Assembly: GCF_017355365.1 (NCBI RefSeq)
Contig: NZ_JADIJR010000001.1
Coordinates: 124,001-188,000 of the forward strand
Reading direction: 5' to 3'
DNA length: 64,000 nt
Source of the DNA: Microbacterium sp. SD291
Lineage (GTDB): Bacteria > Actinomycetota > Actinomycetes > Actinomycetales > Microbacteriaceae
Shown in pieces: positions 51,427-61,584 of this stretch (position 1 is the first letter of the stretch; each line of letters opens with the position of its first letter). The notes beneath the pieces are model-generated. The model saw only the letters and a program-made list of their open reading frames with translations, had not been told where the DNA came from and did no database searches. The translations under genes were made by a program, and so were the position numbers.

Positions 51427-52185
51427 CTACTCGTCGTTCTCGAGCTCCGCCTGCACATCGGCGGTGAGGTCGAAGTTGCTGAAGACGTTCTGCACGTCCT
51501 CGCTGTCCTCGAGAGCGTCGATCAGGCGGAACACCTTGCGCGCCGTGTCGGCGTCGATCTCGACCTTGAGGTTCGGCACGAACTCGACATCGGCCGACTC
51601 GTAGTCGATGCCGGCCTCCTGCAGGGCACTGCGCACGGTGACGAGGTCCGATGCCTCGGTGATGACCTCGAAGCCCTCGGCGTGCGGCTCGATCTCCTCG
51701 GCGCCGGCCTCCAGAGCCGCCATCATCACGTCATCCTCTGACGTGCCCTCGGAGCTCACCACGATGACGCCCTTGCGGCTGAAGTTGTAGGCGACGCTGC
51801 CCGGGTCGGCGAGGGTGCCGCCGTTGCGGCTGAGCGCGGTGCGCACCTCGGCTGCGGCGCGGTTCTTGTTGTCGGTCAGACACTCGATCATGAGGGCGAC
51901 GCCGTTGGGTCCGTAGCCTTCGTACATGATCGAGGTGTACTCGACGGCCTCGCCGCCGATGCCCGCGCCGCGCTTGACCGCGCGGTCGATGTTGTCCTTG
52001 GGGACAGAGGTCTTCTTCGCCTTCTGCACCGCGTCGAACAGGGTCGGGTTGCCCGCCAGATCGGCGCCGCCGAGCTTGGCCGCGACCTCGATGTTCTTGA
52101 TGAGCTTGGCCCACGACTTCGCACGGCGCGAGTCGATGATCGCCTTCTTGTGCTTGGTCGTCGCCCACTTGGAATGCCCGGACAT
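51427..52185 (-). CDS. yebC: YebC/PmpR-type DNA-binding or translation factor
   Basis: The 252-residue protein has the family start [19 protein letters not shown] and a three-domain layout ([19 protein letters not shown], the [19 protein letters not shown] core, acidic C-terminus). YebC proteins were described as transcription regulators and more recently as helping translation of proline-rich stretches. It is next to ruvC, as in most bacteria. The ATG is at 52185. Confidence 0.95.
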   Translation of the reverse strand: MSGHSKWATTKHKKAIIDSRRAKSWAKLIKNIEVAAKLGGADLAGNPTLFDAVQKAKKTSVPKDNIDRAVKRGAGIGGEAVEYTSIMYEGYGPNGVALMIECLTDNKNRAAAEVRTALSRNGGTLADPGSVAYNFSRKGVIVVSSEGTSEDDVMMAALEAGAEEIEPHAEGFEVITEASDLVTVRSALQEAGIDYESADVEFVPNLKVEIDADTARKVFRLIDALEDSEDVQNVFSNFDLTADVQAELENDE

Positions 52186-52235
52186 AGTTCTCCGCTCGTC
52201 TTCTCCGCCCGGGCGCCTGGCCCAGGGCATCGTCC

Positions 52236-52241
52236 AGTCTA
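52236..52241 (-). promoter_or_regulatory. Candidate -10 of yebC
   Basis: TAGACT on the minus strand, about 51 nt before the yebC ATG. It is the fourth copy of this hexamer in a promoter position in the window. Confidence 0.5.
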
Positions 52242-52308
52242 ACGAATCGCGCCGGCCGCCTCGCATATGCCTCTTGTCGGCGAGGAACCCAGGTGGGAGA
52301 CTTCGCGC

Positions 52309-53673
52309 ATGGATGATCGGGAGCGTGCTCTCGGCGCCGCGCATCGGAGCGCCACCGAGTTCCTGGGGACACTCGACGACAGGCCGGTGTGGCCGCGCGC
52401 GAGCCTGGAGGAGATGCTGGAGGTGTTCGGCGGCCCGCTGCCCGAGCACGGGACGGCTCCGGAGGCGGTCGTCGAAGAGCTCGCCAGGGAGGCCGGACCC
52501 GGTCTCGTCGCGATCCCCGGCGGGCGTTTCTTCGGCTTCGTGATCGGGGGGACTCACCCGGCCGCTCTCGCCGCGGACTGGCTGGTCTCGGCGTGGGATC
52601 AGAACTCGGGCTCGTCGACGCTGACGCCGGCCACCGTCGCGCTGGAGCGCACCGCGGGGCGGTGGATGCTCGACCTGTTCGGGCTTCCGTCCACGGCGAG
52701 CGTCGGCTTCGTCACCGGCGGCCAGGTCGCGAACTTCACGTGTCTGGCGGCCGCACGCAATGCGGTGCTGTCGCGCGCAGGCTGGAACCTGGCCGAACGA
52801 GGACTCCGCGCATCTCCGCCGCTGCGTTTCGTGGTCGGCGCCGACCGCCATGGCTCGATCGATCGCGCCGCACGCTTCCTCGGCATCGGGAGCGCCGATC
52901 TCATCATCGTCGAATCTGACGATCAGGGCCGCATGCGGACCGAGTCGCTCGCGCGCGCTCTCGCCGACGGGGAGGGCCCGCTCATCGTGTGCCTCCAGGC
53001 CGGCGAGGTGCACACCGGCGCCTTCGACGACTTCGCCGCTCTGATCTCCGTCGCGCGGCAGCACGACGCCTGGGTGCACGTCGACGGCGCTTTCGGCCTC
53101 TGGGCAGCCGCTTCCGAGTCGCTGCGTGTGCTCACCGCGGGGATCGCGGATGCCGATTCCTGGGCCACCGACGCTCACAAGACGCTGAACGTGCCGTACG
53201 ACTGCGGGATGGCGATCGTGCGCGACCCCGCGGACTCCATCGCGGCGTTCCGCACCGGAGGCGACTACCTGATGTACTCCGGGCTCGACCCGTGGGACGT
53301 CACTCCTGAGCTGTCGCGTCGCGCGCGCGGGGTGCCGGCCTGGGCGGCGATGCGCAGCCTCGGCAGGAGCGGCATCGAGGCCCTGATCGACCGACTGCAC
53401 GCGAACGCCCGGCGCATGGCCGACGGCCTGGCGTCCATCGACGGGGTGGAGGTCCTGAACGATGTCGACTACACCCAGGTCATGTTCCGTCTCGCCTCGG
53501 ATGCCGCCACTCGCTCCCTCGGCGCCGCGATCCTCACGGAGGGGACCGCGGTGGTCACCGGCGCGGAATGGCGCGGACGGGCGGCGATGCGCTGCTCGAT
53601 GTCGTCATGGGCGACGACACCCGACGACATCGACCGCACGGTGTCCGCGATCCGCGGACTCGTGAACGCCTAA
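52309..53673 (+). CDS. PLP-dependent group II decarboxylase-like protein
   Basis: The 454-residue fold-type I PLP enzyme resembles aromatic-L-amino-acid/glutamate decarboxylases. Visible are [46 protein letters not shown] for the cofactor Asp, and the Schiff-base Lys in [17 protein letters not shown]. Substrate cannot be assigned. The chosen ATG at 52309 follows GGGAG. Its stop overlaps the pdxT stop by 4 nt, convergently. No transporter accompanies it, so an amine-export acid-response pair is not supported. Confidence 0.9.
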   Translation: MDDRERALGAAHRSATEFLGTLDDRPVWPRASLEEMLEVFGGPLPEHGTAPEAVVEELAREAGPGLVAIPGGRFFGFVIGGTHPAALAADWLVSAWDQNSGSSTLTPATVALERTAGRWMLDLFGLPSTASVGFVTGGQVANFTCLAAARNAVLSRAGWNLAERGLRASPPLRFVVGADRHGSIDRAARFLGIGSADLIIVESDDQGRMRTESLARALADGEGPLIVCLQAGEVHTGAFDDFAALISVARQHDAWVHVDGAFGLWAAASESLRVLTAGIADADSWATDAHKTLNVPYDCGMAIVRDPADSIAAFRTGGDYLMYSGLDPWDVTPELSRRARGVPAWAAMRSLGRSGIEALIDRLHANARRMADGLASIDGVEVLNDVDYTQVMFRLASDAATRSLGAAILTEGTAVVTGAEWRGRAAMRCSMSSWATTPDDIDRTVSAIRGLVNA

Positions 53674-54281
53674 GCCGAAGCCCGGGGGGACTTCCGCACG
53701 CGCTCCAGGAACCTCTCGTGGAAGCGCGTCTCGCCCGTGATCTCGGGATGGAAGCTGATCCCGAGCAGGCCGCCCTGCTCGACCGCGACGACGCGCCCGT
53801 CGGGAAGCGACGCCAGCGCCTCGGCATCCGGCCCCACCGACTCGACCACCGGTCCGCGGATGAATGCGGCCTTGACCGGTTCCGCGCCCAGCGCCGGGAT
53901 GGCGAGTTCGGCCTCGAACGACTCCACCTGGCGACCGAAGGCATTGCGCCGCACGACCACGTCGAGCCCGCCGAACGACTCCTGACCCTCGATCGCGTCG
54001 GTGACCGTGTCCGCGAGCATGATCAGGCCGGCGCAGGTGCCGAGCATCGGCATCCCGTCGGCGATCGCGGCGCGGATCGGCGCCTGCATCCCGAAGATCC
54101 GGGTCAGCTTGTCGATCACGCTCGACTCCCCGCCCGGGATCACCAGTCCGTCGACGGCGGCGAGCTCGGCGGGGCGGCGCACCAGCGTCACCTCGGCGCC
54201 GAGCGCCTCGAGCAGGGCGGCGTGCTCGCGCACGTCGCCCTGCAGCGCGAGGACGCCGACCTTCGGCGGGTTACCAGCCAC
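53670..54281 (-). CDS. pdxT: PLP synthase glutaminase subunit
   Basis: PdxT releases ammonia from glutamine for PdxS. The 203-residue class I-type amidotransferase has [28 protein letters not shown], the nucleophile Cys in [11 protein letters not shown], and the His/Glu pair in [11 protein letters not shown]. The GTG start overlaps the end of pdxS by 11 nt. Confidence 0.96.
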   Translation of the reverse strand: MAGNPPKVGVLALQGDVREHAALLEALGAEVTLVRRPAELAAVDGLVIPGGESSVIDKLTRIFGMQAPIRAAIADGMPMLGTCAGLIMLADTVTDAIEGQESFGGLDVVVRRNAFGRQVESFEAELAIPALGAEPVKAAFIRGPVVESVGPDAEALASLPDGRVVAVEQGGLLGISFHPEITGETRFHERFLERVRKSPRASA

Positions 54282-55164
54282 GCTCGGCGAGGCGGTGCGG
54301 CGCGGGCAGGTCGGTGACGTTGATGCCGACCATCGCCTCGCCGAGCCCGCGGGACACCTCGGCGATGACCTTGGCGTCGTCGAAGAACGTGGTCGCCTTG
54401 ACGATCGCCTTGGCGCGCTCGGCCGGGTTGCCGGACTTGAAGATGCCGGAGCCGACGAAGACGCCGTCCGCCCCGAGCTGCATCATCATCGCGGCATCCG
54501 CGGGGGTGGCGACGCCACCGGCGACGAACAGCACGACCGGGAGCTTGCCGGTCTCGGCGATCTCTGCGACGAGCTCGTAGGGCGCCTGCAGATCCTTCGC
54601 GGCGACGTAGAGCTGGTCCTTGGAGAGCGCGCCGAGGGCGGCGATCTCACCACGGATCTTGCGGATGTGCTTCATGGCCTCGGAGACGTCGCCGGTGCCG
54701 GCCTCGCCCTTCGAGCGGATCATCGCCGCCCCCTCGTTGATGCGGCGCAGCGCCTCGCCGAGGTTGGTCGCGCCGCAGACGAACGGCACGGTGAAGCCGA
54801 ACTTGTCGATGTGGTTGACGTAGTCGGCGGGCGAGAGCACCTCGGACTCGTCGATGTAGTCGACGCCGAGCTCCTGCAGGATCTGCGCCTCGACGAAGTG
54901 GCCGATACGGGCCTTGGCCATGACCGGGATGGAGACGGCGTCGATGATGCTGTCGATCATGTCGGGGTCGCTCATGCGCGAGACGCCGCCCTGGGCGCGG
55001 ATGTCGGCCGGGACGCGCTCGAGCGCCATGACGGCGACGGCGCCGGCATCCTCTGCGATCTTGGCCTGGTCCGCGGTGACGACGTCCATGATGACGCCGC
55101 CCTTGAGCATCTCGGCGAGGCCGCGCTTGACGCGCGAGGATCCGGTGGTGGTCTGATCGGTCAT
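54271..55164 (-). CDS. pdxS: PLP synthase lyase subunit
   Basis: PdxS builds PLP from ribose 5-phosphate, glyceraldehyde 3-phosphate and ammonia. The 297-residue (beta/alpha)8 protein has the catalytic Lys in GGVIMDVV...[14 protein letters not shown] and [18 protein letters not shown], and [24 protein letters not shown] 55164 follows a GGAG-containing leader. It is divergent from a MocR-type regulator that probably controls it. Confidence 0.97.
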   Translation of the reverse strand: MTDQTTTGSSRVKRGLAEMLKGGVIMDVVTADQAKIAEDAGAVAVMALERVPADIRAQGGVSRMSDPDMIDSIIDAVSIPVMAKARIGHFVEAQILQELGVDYIDESEVLSPADYVNHIDKFGFTVPFVCGATNLGEALRRINEGAAMIRSKGEAGTGDVSEAMKHIRKIRGEIAALGALSKDQLYVAAKDLQAPYELVAEIAETGKLPVVLFVAGGVATPADAAMMMQLGADGVFVGSGIFKSGNPAERAKAIVKATTFFDDAKVIAEVSRGLGEAMVGINVTDLPAPHRLAERGW

Positions 55165-55198
55165 GGGGAGGCTCCTGTCGAATGCGCTGGAACTGATG

Positions 55199-55257
55199 AG
55201 ATCAACTCGGGTTTGATCTATGTCAAAATATAGCACTGTCGGGTACGACATAGAATC
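55199..55257. promoter_or_regulatory. AT-rich divergent promoter with inverted repeats (pdxS / pdxR)
   Basis: Two inverted repeats occur in 59 bp. AGATCAA (55199-55205) pairs with TTGATCT (55213-55219). GATCTATGTC (55215-55224) pairs with GACATAGAATC (55247-55257) apart from one extra base. The second pair flanks TATATT (minus strand, 55227-55232), the likely pdxS -10, which has a poor -35. That fits activator-dependent transcription by PdxR, which is inference. Confidence 0.6.
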
Positions 55258-55271
55258 GGTCGCGAGGAGAC

Positions 55272-56612
55272 ATGAGCGACGACATCACGGGAACGACCGC
55301 AGCGGACATCGCCGACAGCGTCCGCGGGCTCCGCGACCGCGGCGTCCTCCGCCCCGGCACCGTCCTCCCCCCGGTTCGCGAACTGGCCGCGACCCTCGGC
55401 GTGAACCGCAACACCGCGGTCGCCGCATACCGTCAGCTCGCCCAGGCGGGGCTCGTCGTCTCCCGGGGCCGTGCCGGCACCGTCGTGACCGGTATCGAGT
55501 CGCTCGCCCAGGAGGGGTACGCGGCCGACACCGTCCTGCGCGACGTCGGCACCGGCAACCCCGATCCGACGCTCATCCCCGATCCCTCCCCCGCCCTCGC
55601 GACGCTCGCCGGCCGCCCGGTGCTCTACGGGGAGCCCGTGATCGATCGCGAGCTCGACGAATGGGCGCGCGACTGGGTCGCCGGCGACCTCGACGACGTC
55701 GACTTCCGGATCACTGTCACGAGCGGAGCGGTGGATGCCGTCGAGCGCCTCCTCGCGCAGGCGCTGATGCGCGATGACGCGGTGGCGCTGGAGGATCCCT
55801 GCTTCCTGGCCAGCATCCATACCGTCCGCCTCGGCGGATACCGGGCGGTCGCCGTGCCGGTCGACGACGAGGGCATGACCGTCGCCGGACTGCGCGCCGC
55901 TCTGGACGCCGGCGCGCGCGCCGTCATCTGCACGCCGCGCGCTCAGAACCCGACCGGCGCGAGCCTGACCGCCGATCGTGCGGCCGCACTCCGTGCCGTG
56001 CTGGCCGACCACCCCTACGTGCTCGTGATCGAGGACGATCACTTCTCGATGCTGTCGCAGCGGCCGTACGAATCGCTGATCGGCCAGGACCATCGCCGGT
56101 TCGCGCTGGTGCGCTCGGTGTCGAAGTTCCTGGGACCTGACATGTGCCTGGCGATCGCGGCGACCGACCCCGAGACGGCCGAACGGCTCGCGATGCGCCT
56201 GAGCCCCGGGACCACGTGGGTCAGCCACCTGCTGCAGCGGCTTGCCCTGACCCAGCTGACCGATGCCGACGTGATGGCGAAGGTCGCGGCGGCGGCCGCG
56301 CACTACGCGGCGCGCAACGCGGGGTTCGCGAGCATGCTGCGCGAGCACGGCATCGCCGCGACCGCGTCGGACGGCCTGAGCCTGTGGGTCGAGCTGCCGA
56401 GTCCGGCCCGTGTCGTCGCCGAACGGCTGATGCGCCGCGGCTGGCTCGCGCGCACCGGCGACGAGTTCGCTCTCGATGATCGGGCGGAGGCGTCGCGGCA
56501 CCTGCGGCTGACCGTGCACGACCTCTCGGACGAGGATGCGCGAACGCTCGTCGCGGATCTCGTCTCGGCTGTCGGGCGGCAGCCCTCCATGAATGAAAGG
56601 ATCGGGACATGA
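55272..56612 (+). CDS. pdxR: MocR-type (GntR-aminotransferase) regulator, probable PdxR
   Basis: The 446-residue protein has an N-terminal GntR winged helix (about 8-72; [25 protein letters not shown]) and a class I aminotransferase-like domain binding PLP, with LVIEDDHF and the Lys in [11 protein letters not shown]. This layout senses PLP in PdxR of corynebacteria and Listeria. It is divergent from pdxS and overlaps pdxY as ATGA, which strongly suggests control of B6 genes. The ATG is at 55272. Confidence 0.9.
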   Translation: MSDDITGTTAADIADSVRGLRDRGVLRPGTVLPPVRELAATLGVNRNTAVAAYRQLAQAGLVVSRGRAGTVVTGIESLAQEGYAADTVLRDVGTGNPDPTLIPDPSPALATLAGRPVLYGEPVIDRELDEWARDWVAGDLDDVDFRITVTSGAVDAVERLLAQALMRDDAVALEDPCFLASIHTVRLGGYRAVAVPVDDEGMTVAGLRAALDAGARAVICTPRAQNPTGASLTADRAAALRAVLADHPYVLVIEDDHFSMLSQRPYESLIGQDHRRFALVRSVSKFLGPDMCLAIAATDPETAERLAMRLSPGTTWVSHLLQRLALTQLTDADVMAKVAAAAAHYAARNAGFASMLREHGIAATASDGLSLWVELPSPARVVAERLMRRGWLARTGDEFALDDRAEASRHLRLTVHDLSDEDARTLVADLVSAVGRQPSMNERIGT

Positions 56613-57460
56613 AGGTCCTCTCCATCCAGTCCGCCGTCGCGTACGGCCATGTCGGCAACTCCGCGGCCGTGTTCCCGCTGCAGCGCATCGGCGTCGAGGT
56701 GCTGCCGGTCTACACCGTGAACTTCTCGAACCACACGGGCTACGGCGCCTGGCGCGGTCCGCTGATCGCCCCGGACGACGTCCGCGAGGTCGTGACCGGC
56801 ATCGAGGAGCGCGGCGTGTTCGGTCAGATCGACGCCGTCCTCAGCGGCTATCAGGGCGGCGAGGGCATCGGAGACGTCATCATCGACGCCGTCGCGCGCG
56901 TCAAGGCGGCCAACCCGGATGCCGTGTACGCCTGCGACCCGGTGATGGGCAACGCCAAGTCGGGATGCTTCGTCGCCCCGGCGATCCCGGTGCTGCTGCG
57001 CGAGAAGGTCGTGCCGGTCGCCGACATCATCACCCCGAACCAGTTCGAGCTGGGCTTCCTCACCGAGACCGAGCCGGACACGCTCGAGTCGACGCTCGCC
57101 TCGGTCGACCTCGCGATGGCGATGGGTCCCAAGACCGTGCTGGTCACGAGCGTTGAGCGTCCCGACCGCGAGGAGGGCACGATCGAGATGCTCGTGGCCG
57201 ACGGCAGCGGCGCGTGGGTCGTGCAGACCCCGCGTCTGCCGATGAAGGCGAACGGCTCGGGCGACGTCACGGCAGCGCTGTTCACGGCGCATTACGTCGA
57301 GACGGGCAGTGCGCCGATCGCGCTGGAGCGCACGGCATCCAGCGTGTTCGACCTGCTGACGCTGACTCTGGAGTCCGGTGAGCGCGAGTTGCAGCTGATC
57401 GAGGCGCAGGAGTTCTACGCGAACCCGCGCCTCCAGTTCACCGCCCGCCCGCTCCGCTGA
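56609..57460 (+). CDS. pdxY: Pyridoxal kinase
   Basis: PdxY phosphorylates pyridoxal in the salvage route. The 283-residue ribokinase-fold protein begins VLSIQSAVAYGHVGNSAAVFPLQ and has YACDPVMGNAKSGCFV, the ITPNQFELGFLT motif and the anion hole/catalytic Asp in ANGSGDVTAALF. It follows pdxR with a 4-nt overlap, so regulator and salvage enzyme are co-expressed, opposite the de novo pair. Confidence 0.95.
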   Translation: MKVLSIQSAVAYGHVGNSAAVFPLQRIGVEVLPVYTVNFSNHTGYGAWRGPLIAPDDVREVVTGIEERGVFGQIDAVLSGYQGGEGIGDVIIDAVARVKAANPDAVYACDPVMGNAKSGCFVAPAIPVLLREKVVPVADIITPNQFELGFLTETEPDTLESTLASVDLAMAMGPKTVLVTSVERPDREEGTIEMLVADGSGAWVVQTPRLPMKANGSGDVTAALFTAHYVETGSAPIALERTASSVFDLLTLTLESGERELQLIEAQEFYANPRLQFTARPLR

Positions 57461-57466
57461 CCCCAA

Positions 57467-57534
57467 GACCGTCTGTTTGCGTCGACGCATGCTCCAGCGC
57501 ACCGCGAAGGTGCATCTGACGCAGACAGACGGTC
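57467..57534. terminator. Long inverted repeat between convergent pdxY and HIT gene
   Basis: Arms 57467-57483 and 57518-57534 pair over 17 positions (one G-U pair). The 34-nt loop has further short complementarity (ATGC/GCAT). It ends 3 nt before the HIT stop codon and probably terminates both transcripts. Confidence 0.75.
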
Positions 57535-57537
57535 CTG

Positions 57538-58164
57538 TCAGTGGGGCCAGGCGGCGGCGACGGCGTGGCGCACCTCGCCGAGAAGCTGCGGCAGCGCCTT
57601 GGTCTTCGCGATGATCGGGAAGAAGTTCGCGTCCGACGTCCACCGCGGAACAACGTGCTGGTGCAGATGCGCATCGACACCGGCGCCGGCCACCGCGCCC
57701 TGATTCATGCCCAGGTTGAAGCCGTCGCAGCGCGACACCTGGTGCAGCACCCGCATCGCGGTCTGGGTGAGTGCCCCGATCTCGGCGACCTCCTCAGGCG
57801 TGGCCTGATCGTACGTCGCGATGTGGCGGTACGGGCACACCAGCAGGTGCCCCGAGTTGTACGGGAACAGGTTCAGCAGCACGTAGGCGGTCTCGCCGCG
57901 CGCCACGATGAGACGGTCGACGTCGTCGTGCTTGGGCGCCTCGCAGAACGGGCACTCCTCGCGCAGCGGCTCCGGCCCCGCCTGGATGTACGCCATCCGG
58001 TGCGGGGTCCACAGACGCTGGAACTCGTCCGGGACGCCGGCCAGGTGGCCGGCATCCTCCAGCGACTCCGAGGACGACCGGGACGTGGGCGAGACGGCCT
58101 CCTCCTGCGGCGTGGCATGCTGCGCGCTCCGCAGGGAGCGCCGCGGCACGCGCTCGGAGCTCAC
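57538..58164 (-). CDS. HIT-family nucleotide hydrolase/phosphorylase
   Basis: The 208-residue HIT protein has the histidine triad in [11 protein letters not shown], preceded by CPFCEAP with a C-x2-C pair. The family acts on dinucleoside polyphosphates; the mycobacterial counterpart at this place (Rv2613c) is an AP4A phosphorylase. The GTG start overlaps the thrS stop as GTGA. thrS-HIT is a conserved pair. The genes for phosphatidylinositol phosphate and PIM synthesis that follow in mycobacteria are absent here. Confidence 0.92.
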   Translation of the reverse strand: MSSERVPRRSLRSAQHATPQEEAVSPTSRSSSESLEDAGHLAGVPDEFQRLWTPHRMAYIQAGPEPLREECPFCEAPKHDDVDRLIVARGETAYVLLNLFPYNSGHLLVCPYRHIATYDQATPEEVAEIGALTQTAMRVLHQVSRCDGFNLGMNQGAVAGAGVDAHLHQHVVPRWTSDANFFPIIAKTKALPQLLGEVRHAVAAAWPH

Positions 58165-60182
58165 GCCAGATCCCCTGCGGTCTGCACGAGCGCGTGCGCG
58201 TCGATGGCGGAGCGGATGCGCGCGACGGCATCCGCGATCGGCACTCCGTTCTCCTGCGTGCCGTCGCGGTAGCGGAACGAGACGGTCCCGCCATCGCGGT
58301 CCTTCTCCCCCGCGATCAGCAGCAGCGGCACCTTGCCGGTGGTGTGCGTGCGGATCTTCTTCTGCATCCGGTCGTCGGAGGTGTCGAGCTCGGCGCGGAC
58401 GCCGCTGTCCCGCAGCGTCTTCACGACCTCGCCGAGGTAGTCGGCGAAATCGTCGGCGACGGGGATGCCGACCACCTGGACGGGCGAGAGCCAGACCGGG
58501 AAGTCGCCGGCGTAGTGCTCGAGCAGGATCGCGAAGAACCGCTCGATCGATCCGAACAGTGCCCGGTGGATCATGATCGGGCGCTTCTTCTGCCCGTCCT
58601 TGTCCATGAACTCGAGCTCGAAGCGCTCCGGGAGGTTCGGGTCGACCTGCACCGTGGACAGCTGCCAGGTGCGGCCGATCGCGTCGCGGGTCTTGAGGTC
58701 GATCTTCGGGCCGTAGAAGGCCGCCTCGCCCGGGACCTCGGTGAGCTTGAGTCCTGAGGCCAGAGCCACGCGCCGCAGAGCATCCGTGGACGACTCCCAG
58801 AACTCCTCGGAGCCGATCCACTTCGACTTCTCGTCGTCCTTCATGCTCAGCTCGAGCTCGAAGTCGGTGAGGCCGAAGTCGCGGAGCATCGAGAGGATGA
58901 ACTCGAGGACCTTGCCGACCTCCTCCTCCAGCTGATCGGGCGTGACGAACAGGTGCGAGTCGTCCTGGGTGAAGCCGCGCACGCGCGTGAGTCCGTGCAG
59001 GGCGCCGGAGAGCTCGTTGCGGTAGACGGTGCCGTTCTCGGCGAAGCGCAGCGGCAGGTCGCGGTAGCTGCGCGCACGCTCCTTGTAGATCAGGATGTGC
59101 ATCGGGCAGTTCATGGGCTTCAGGTAGTAGTCCTGGCCCTGCTTCGTGATGTTGCCCTCGTCGTCGCGCTCCTCGTCCATCACGATCGGCGGGTACATGC
59201 CCTCCTTGTACGTGATGAGGTGGTTCGAGGTGAGGAAGAGGTCCTCCTTCGAGATGTGCGGCGTGTACACGTACGTGTAGCCGCCCTCGATGTGCCGCTT
59301 GCGGGCGTGCTGCTCCATCTCGCCGCGGACGACACCGCCGCGGGGGTGCCAGACCGACAGACCAGAGCCGATCTCCTCCGGGAAGGAGAACAGGTCGAGC
59401 TCCTTGCCGAGCCGGCGGTGGTCGCGCTTGGCGGCCTCCTCCAGGCGGTGCTGGTACTCGCGCAGCTCATCCTTGGTCGGCCAGGCCGTGCCGTAGATGC
59501 GCTGCAGCTGCGGGTTCTTCTCGCTGCCGCGCCAGTAGGCCGCGGCGATGCGGGTGAGGTCCCAGCCGTTGCCGATCATGCGGGTGCTCGGCAGATGCGG
59601 GCCGCGGCAGAGGTCCTTCCAGACCACCTCGCCGTCGCGGGTCGTGTTGTCGTAGATCGTGAGCTCACCCTCGCCGACCTCGACGGAGGCGCCCTCGACC
59701 TTGCCCACATGGGGCCCCGAGCCTGTCGAAGGGCCCTTGAGGCCGATCAGCTCGAGCTTGAACGGCTCGTCGGCGAGCTCGGCACGCGCCTCCTCGTCGG
59801 TGACGACACGGCGGACGAACCGCTGTCCCTCCCGGACGATGCGCTGCATCTCCTTGGTGATCGCCTTGAGGTCCTCGGGCGTGAAGGGGTGCTCGACGTC
59901 GAAGTCGTAGTAGAAGCCGTCGGTGATGGGCGGGCCGATGCCCAGGTTCGCCTGCGGGTTGATGCGCTGCACCGCCTGCGCGAGAACGTGCGCGGTGGAG
60001 TGGCGCAGGATGCCGAGCCCGTCGGGACTGTCGATCGTGACGGGCTCGACCTCGTCGGCGTCGGTCACTGTGGCGGCGAGGTCCTTGAGGATGCCGTTGA
60101 CGCGCATGGCGACGACGGATCGATCAGAGAACAGGGCGAAGCCGTCTTTCGGCTGGGCATTTTCAGGCACTGAGCACTCCAT
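58161..60182 (-). CDS. thrS: Threonyl-tRNA synthetase
   Basis: ThrS charges tRNA-Thr. The 673-residue protein has an editing domain ([11 protein letters not shown]; HxxxH zinc-type site), class II motifs ([21 protein letters not shown], and the C-terminal PVWLSPVQV) and an anticodon-binding domain. Residues 150-157 (GPSTGSGP) are encoded by the dispersed repeat at 59711-59736 and interrupt KLELIGLKG...[11 protein letters not shown] in the editing domain. The start is ATG 60182; an in-frame GTG at 60170 with GGAG before it is a good alternative. Confidence 0.96.
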   Translation of the reverse strand: MECSVPENAQPKDGFALFSDRSVVAMRVNGILKDLAATVTDADEVEPVTIDSPDGLGILRHSTAHVLAQAVQRINPQANLGIGPPITDGFYYDFDVEHPFTPEDLKAITKEMQRIVREGQRFVRRVVTDEEARAELADEPFKLELIGLKGPSTGSGPHVGKVEGASVEVGEGELTIYDNTTRDGEVVWKDLCRGPHLPSTRMIGNGWDLTRIAAAYWRGSEKNPQLQRIYGTAWPTKDELREYQHRLEEAAKRDHRRLGKELDLFSFPEEIGSGLSVWHPRGGVVRGEMEQHARKRHIEGGYTYVYTPHISKEDLFLTSNHLITYKEGMYPPIVMDEERDDEGNITKQGQDYYLKPMNCPMHILIYKERARSYRDLPLRFAENGTVYRNELSGALHGLTRVRGFTQDDSHLFVTPDQLEEEVGKVLEFILSMLRDFGLTDFELELSMKDDEKSKWIGSEEFWESSTDALRRVALASGLKLTEVPGEAAFYGPKIDLKTRDAIGRTWQLSTVQVDPNLPERFELEFMDKDGQKKRPIMIHRALFGSIERFFAILLEHYAGDFPVWLSPVQVVGIPVADDFADYLGEVVKTLRDSGVRAELDTSDDRMQKKIRTHTTGKVPLLLIAGEKDRDGGTVSFRYRDGTQENGVPIADAVARIRSAIDAHALVQTAGDLA
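59711..59736 (-). repeat. Short dispersed repeat inside thrS
   Basis: The minus strand contains CCTTCGACAGGCTCGGGG, bounded by GGGCCC-like ends. The core is shared with 12107-12134 in carA. It adds about eight codons, in frame, coding for GPSTGSGP at a surface-loop position of the editing domain. Confidence 0.6.
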
Positions 60183-60263
60183 CTCGGGGTCCTGTCCAGG
60201 TTACTCGCCTGAAGGGGACAGCCCTCACGCCTGGTCAGCAGCGGATCATGATCCGGCAGGCGC

Positions 60264-61322
60264 TCACCCGGTCGCCGCGACGAACTCGCGGGAGGCGTCG
60301 ACGATGCGCCGCACACAGAGAGCGGCCGCGTACGCGTAGGCATGCGAATAGGCCTCGGCGTCCGGTGCCGCCGGCCGCCCGGCGATGTGAGCCATGGCCC
60401 CGTCGAGCGCCGTATCGGCGGCGGTCAGCCGCGATCCCACCTGGGGATCGGCAGCGCGCGCCTCGACGAGATCGGCGCTCGCGCGCACGGCGGTCGCGAG
60501 GCCGTGCCTCGTCGCGGCATCCGTGAAGGCGCGTTCATGCGCGGCGCGCGCGAGGAGATCGGCCAGCTCAAGGGTGGCGCGCGTCGAGCGCTCCAGCGCG
60601 GCCATGCGATTCTCGTTGAGCCGCCTGTCCGCGCCGCGGCGGCGGCTTCGCGGGTTCGCTCGGGTGCTCTCCTCCCCGACACGCACCTCTGCCGCCGCGT
60701 CGTCGAGCATGTCGGCGAGGCCGGTTCCCGCGTTCGAGAGCCGCGCCGCGTCGATCGCCCGCCCGTCGAGCGCGTCGGCGACATCCCGAAGGTCCGCGCA
60801 GACGGCGTCGCGGAGAGCCGTCAGCCCGTCGGCGGCACGGCGCAGGTAGAGCGGCGGGAAGACCAGGACGTTCGTGAGCACGCCGACGAGCACGCCGAAC
60901 GCCATCGTCAGGAGGTACGACAGCGAGAACTCGTCGGCATCCGGTCCGCCGAGAAGCAGCACGAACAGTGCGGCGATCGCGACCCAGTCTCCGCCGGCGC
61001 CGAGAACGCGGATGCCGCTGGCGACGAGGCCAGCACCGACCACGAGCGCGACCGCGATCACGGCCGGCATCCCGACGAAGACCAGCCCGAGGGCACCGAG
61101 GCCGAGCACGAGCCCGAGGCCGAGGCCTGCGAGCGACTGCGCCCCGGCACGCGCGGAGCCGGCCACGGTGGGGTACATGCTGACGAGCACCCCGAGGGGT
61201 GCGTAGTACGAGTACTCTGCATCGGCGAAGGGCACGTAGGGGGCGAGGAGCCAGGCGACGGATGCCGCGGCCGCCGCCTTCGCCGCGAGGATCAGCCGCT
61301 CGCCGCGGACCGCCTCACGCAC
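60264..61322 (-). CDS. FUSC-like (aromatic acid exporter type) membrane protein
   Basis: The protein of about 352 residues has a membrane half of six helices (from LILAAKAAAAASVAWLLAP to FGVLVGVLTNVLVFPPLYL) and a soluble helical C-terminal half. The layout is that of FUSC/ArAE proteins, which may export small acids or act in envelope function; the substrate is unknown. The start is uncertain: a GTG at 61322 overlaps the end of the upstream acidic-protein gene. Confidence 0.78.
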   Translation of the reverse strand: MREAVRGERLILAAKAAAAASVAWLLAPYVPFADAEYSYYAPLGVLVSMYPTVAGSARAGAQSLAGLGLGLVLGLGALGLVFVGMPAVIAVALVVGAGLVASGIRVLGAGGDWVAIAALFVLLLGGPDADEFSLSYLLTMAFGVLVGVLTNVLVFPPLYLRRAADGLTALRDAVCADLRDVADALDGRAIDAARLSNAGTGLADMLDDAAAEVRVGEESTRANPRSRRRGADRRLNENRMAALERSTRATLELADLLARAAHERAFTDAATRHGLATAVRASADLVEARAADPQVGSRLTAADTALDGAMAHIAGRPAAPDAEAYSHAYAYAAALCVRRIVDASREFVAATG

Positions 61323-61554
61323 CGGAGTCGGATTCGCGACCGCCCCTCGTGCCGACACCCGGCTCGTCGTTGTGCGCCGACCGGTCGGGGATCTCGGCCT
61401 CGTCCTCCGGGTCGACGCGCACAGCGTCCACCGCCCCGCTGTCGGCTCCGGCGCCACCGGCGGGCACGTCGTCAGACACCCCCTCCTCGACCGCGTCCTC
61501 CTCTTCCGGCAGGAGCGGATCGGCGGAGCTCTCGGGTTCCCGTGGATCGGACAT
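61315..61554 (-). CDS. Small acidic protein
   Basis: This 79-residue, probably disordered protein is very rich in Asp, Glu, Pro and Ser. It begins MSDPREPESSADPLLPEEED. GAGAGGTGA precedes the ATG. It shares the MSDPR start and acidic make-up with the next gene upstream, hinting at duplication. Its end overlaps the probable FUSC start. Function unknown. Confidence 0.6.
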   Translation of the reverse strand: MSDPREPESSADPLLPEEEDAVEEGVSDDVPAGGAGADSGAVDAVRVDPEDEAEIPDRSAHNDEPGVGTRGGRESDSGA

Positions 61555-61584
61555 GGGTCACCTCTCACGCATCATGGCGGGCTT

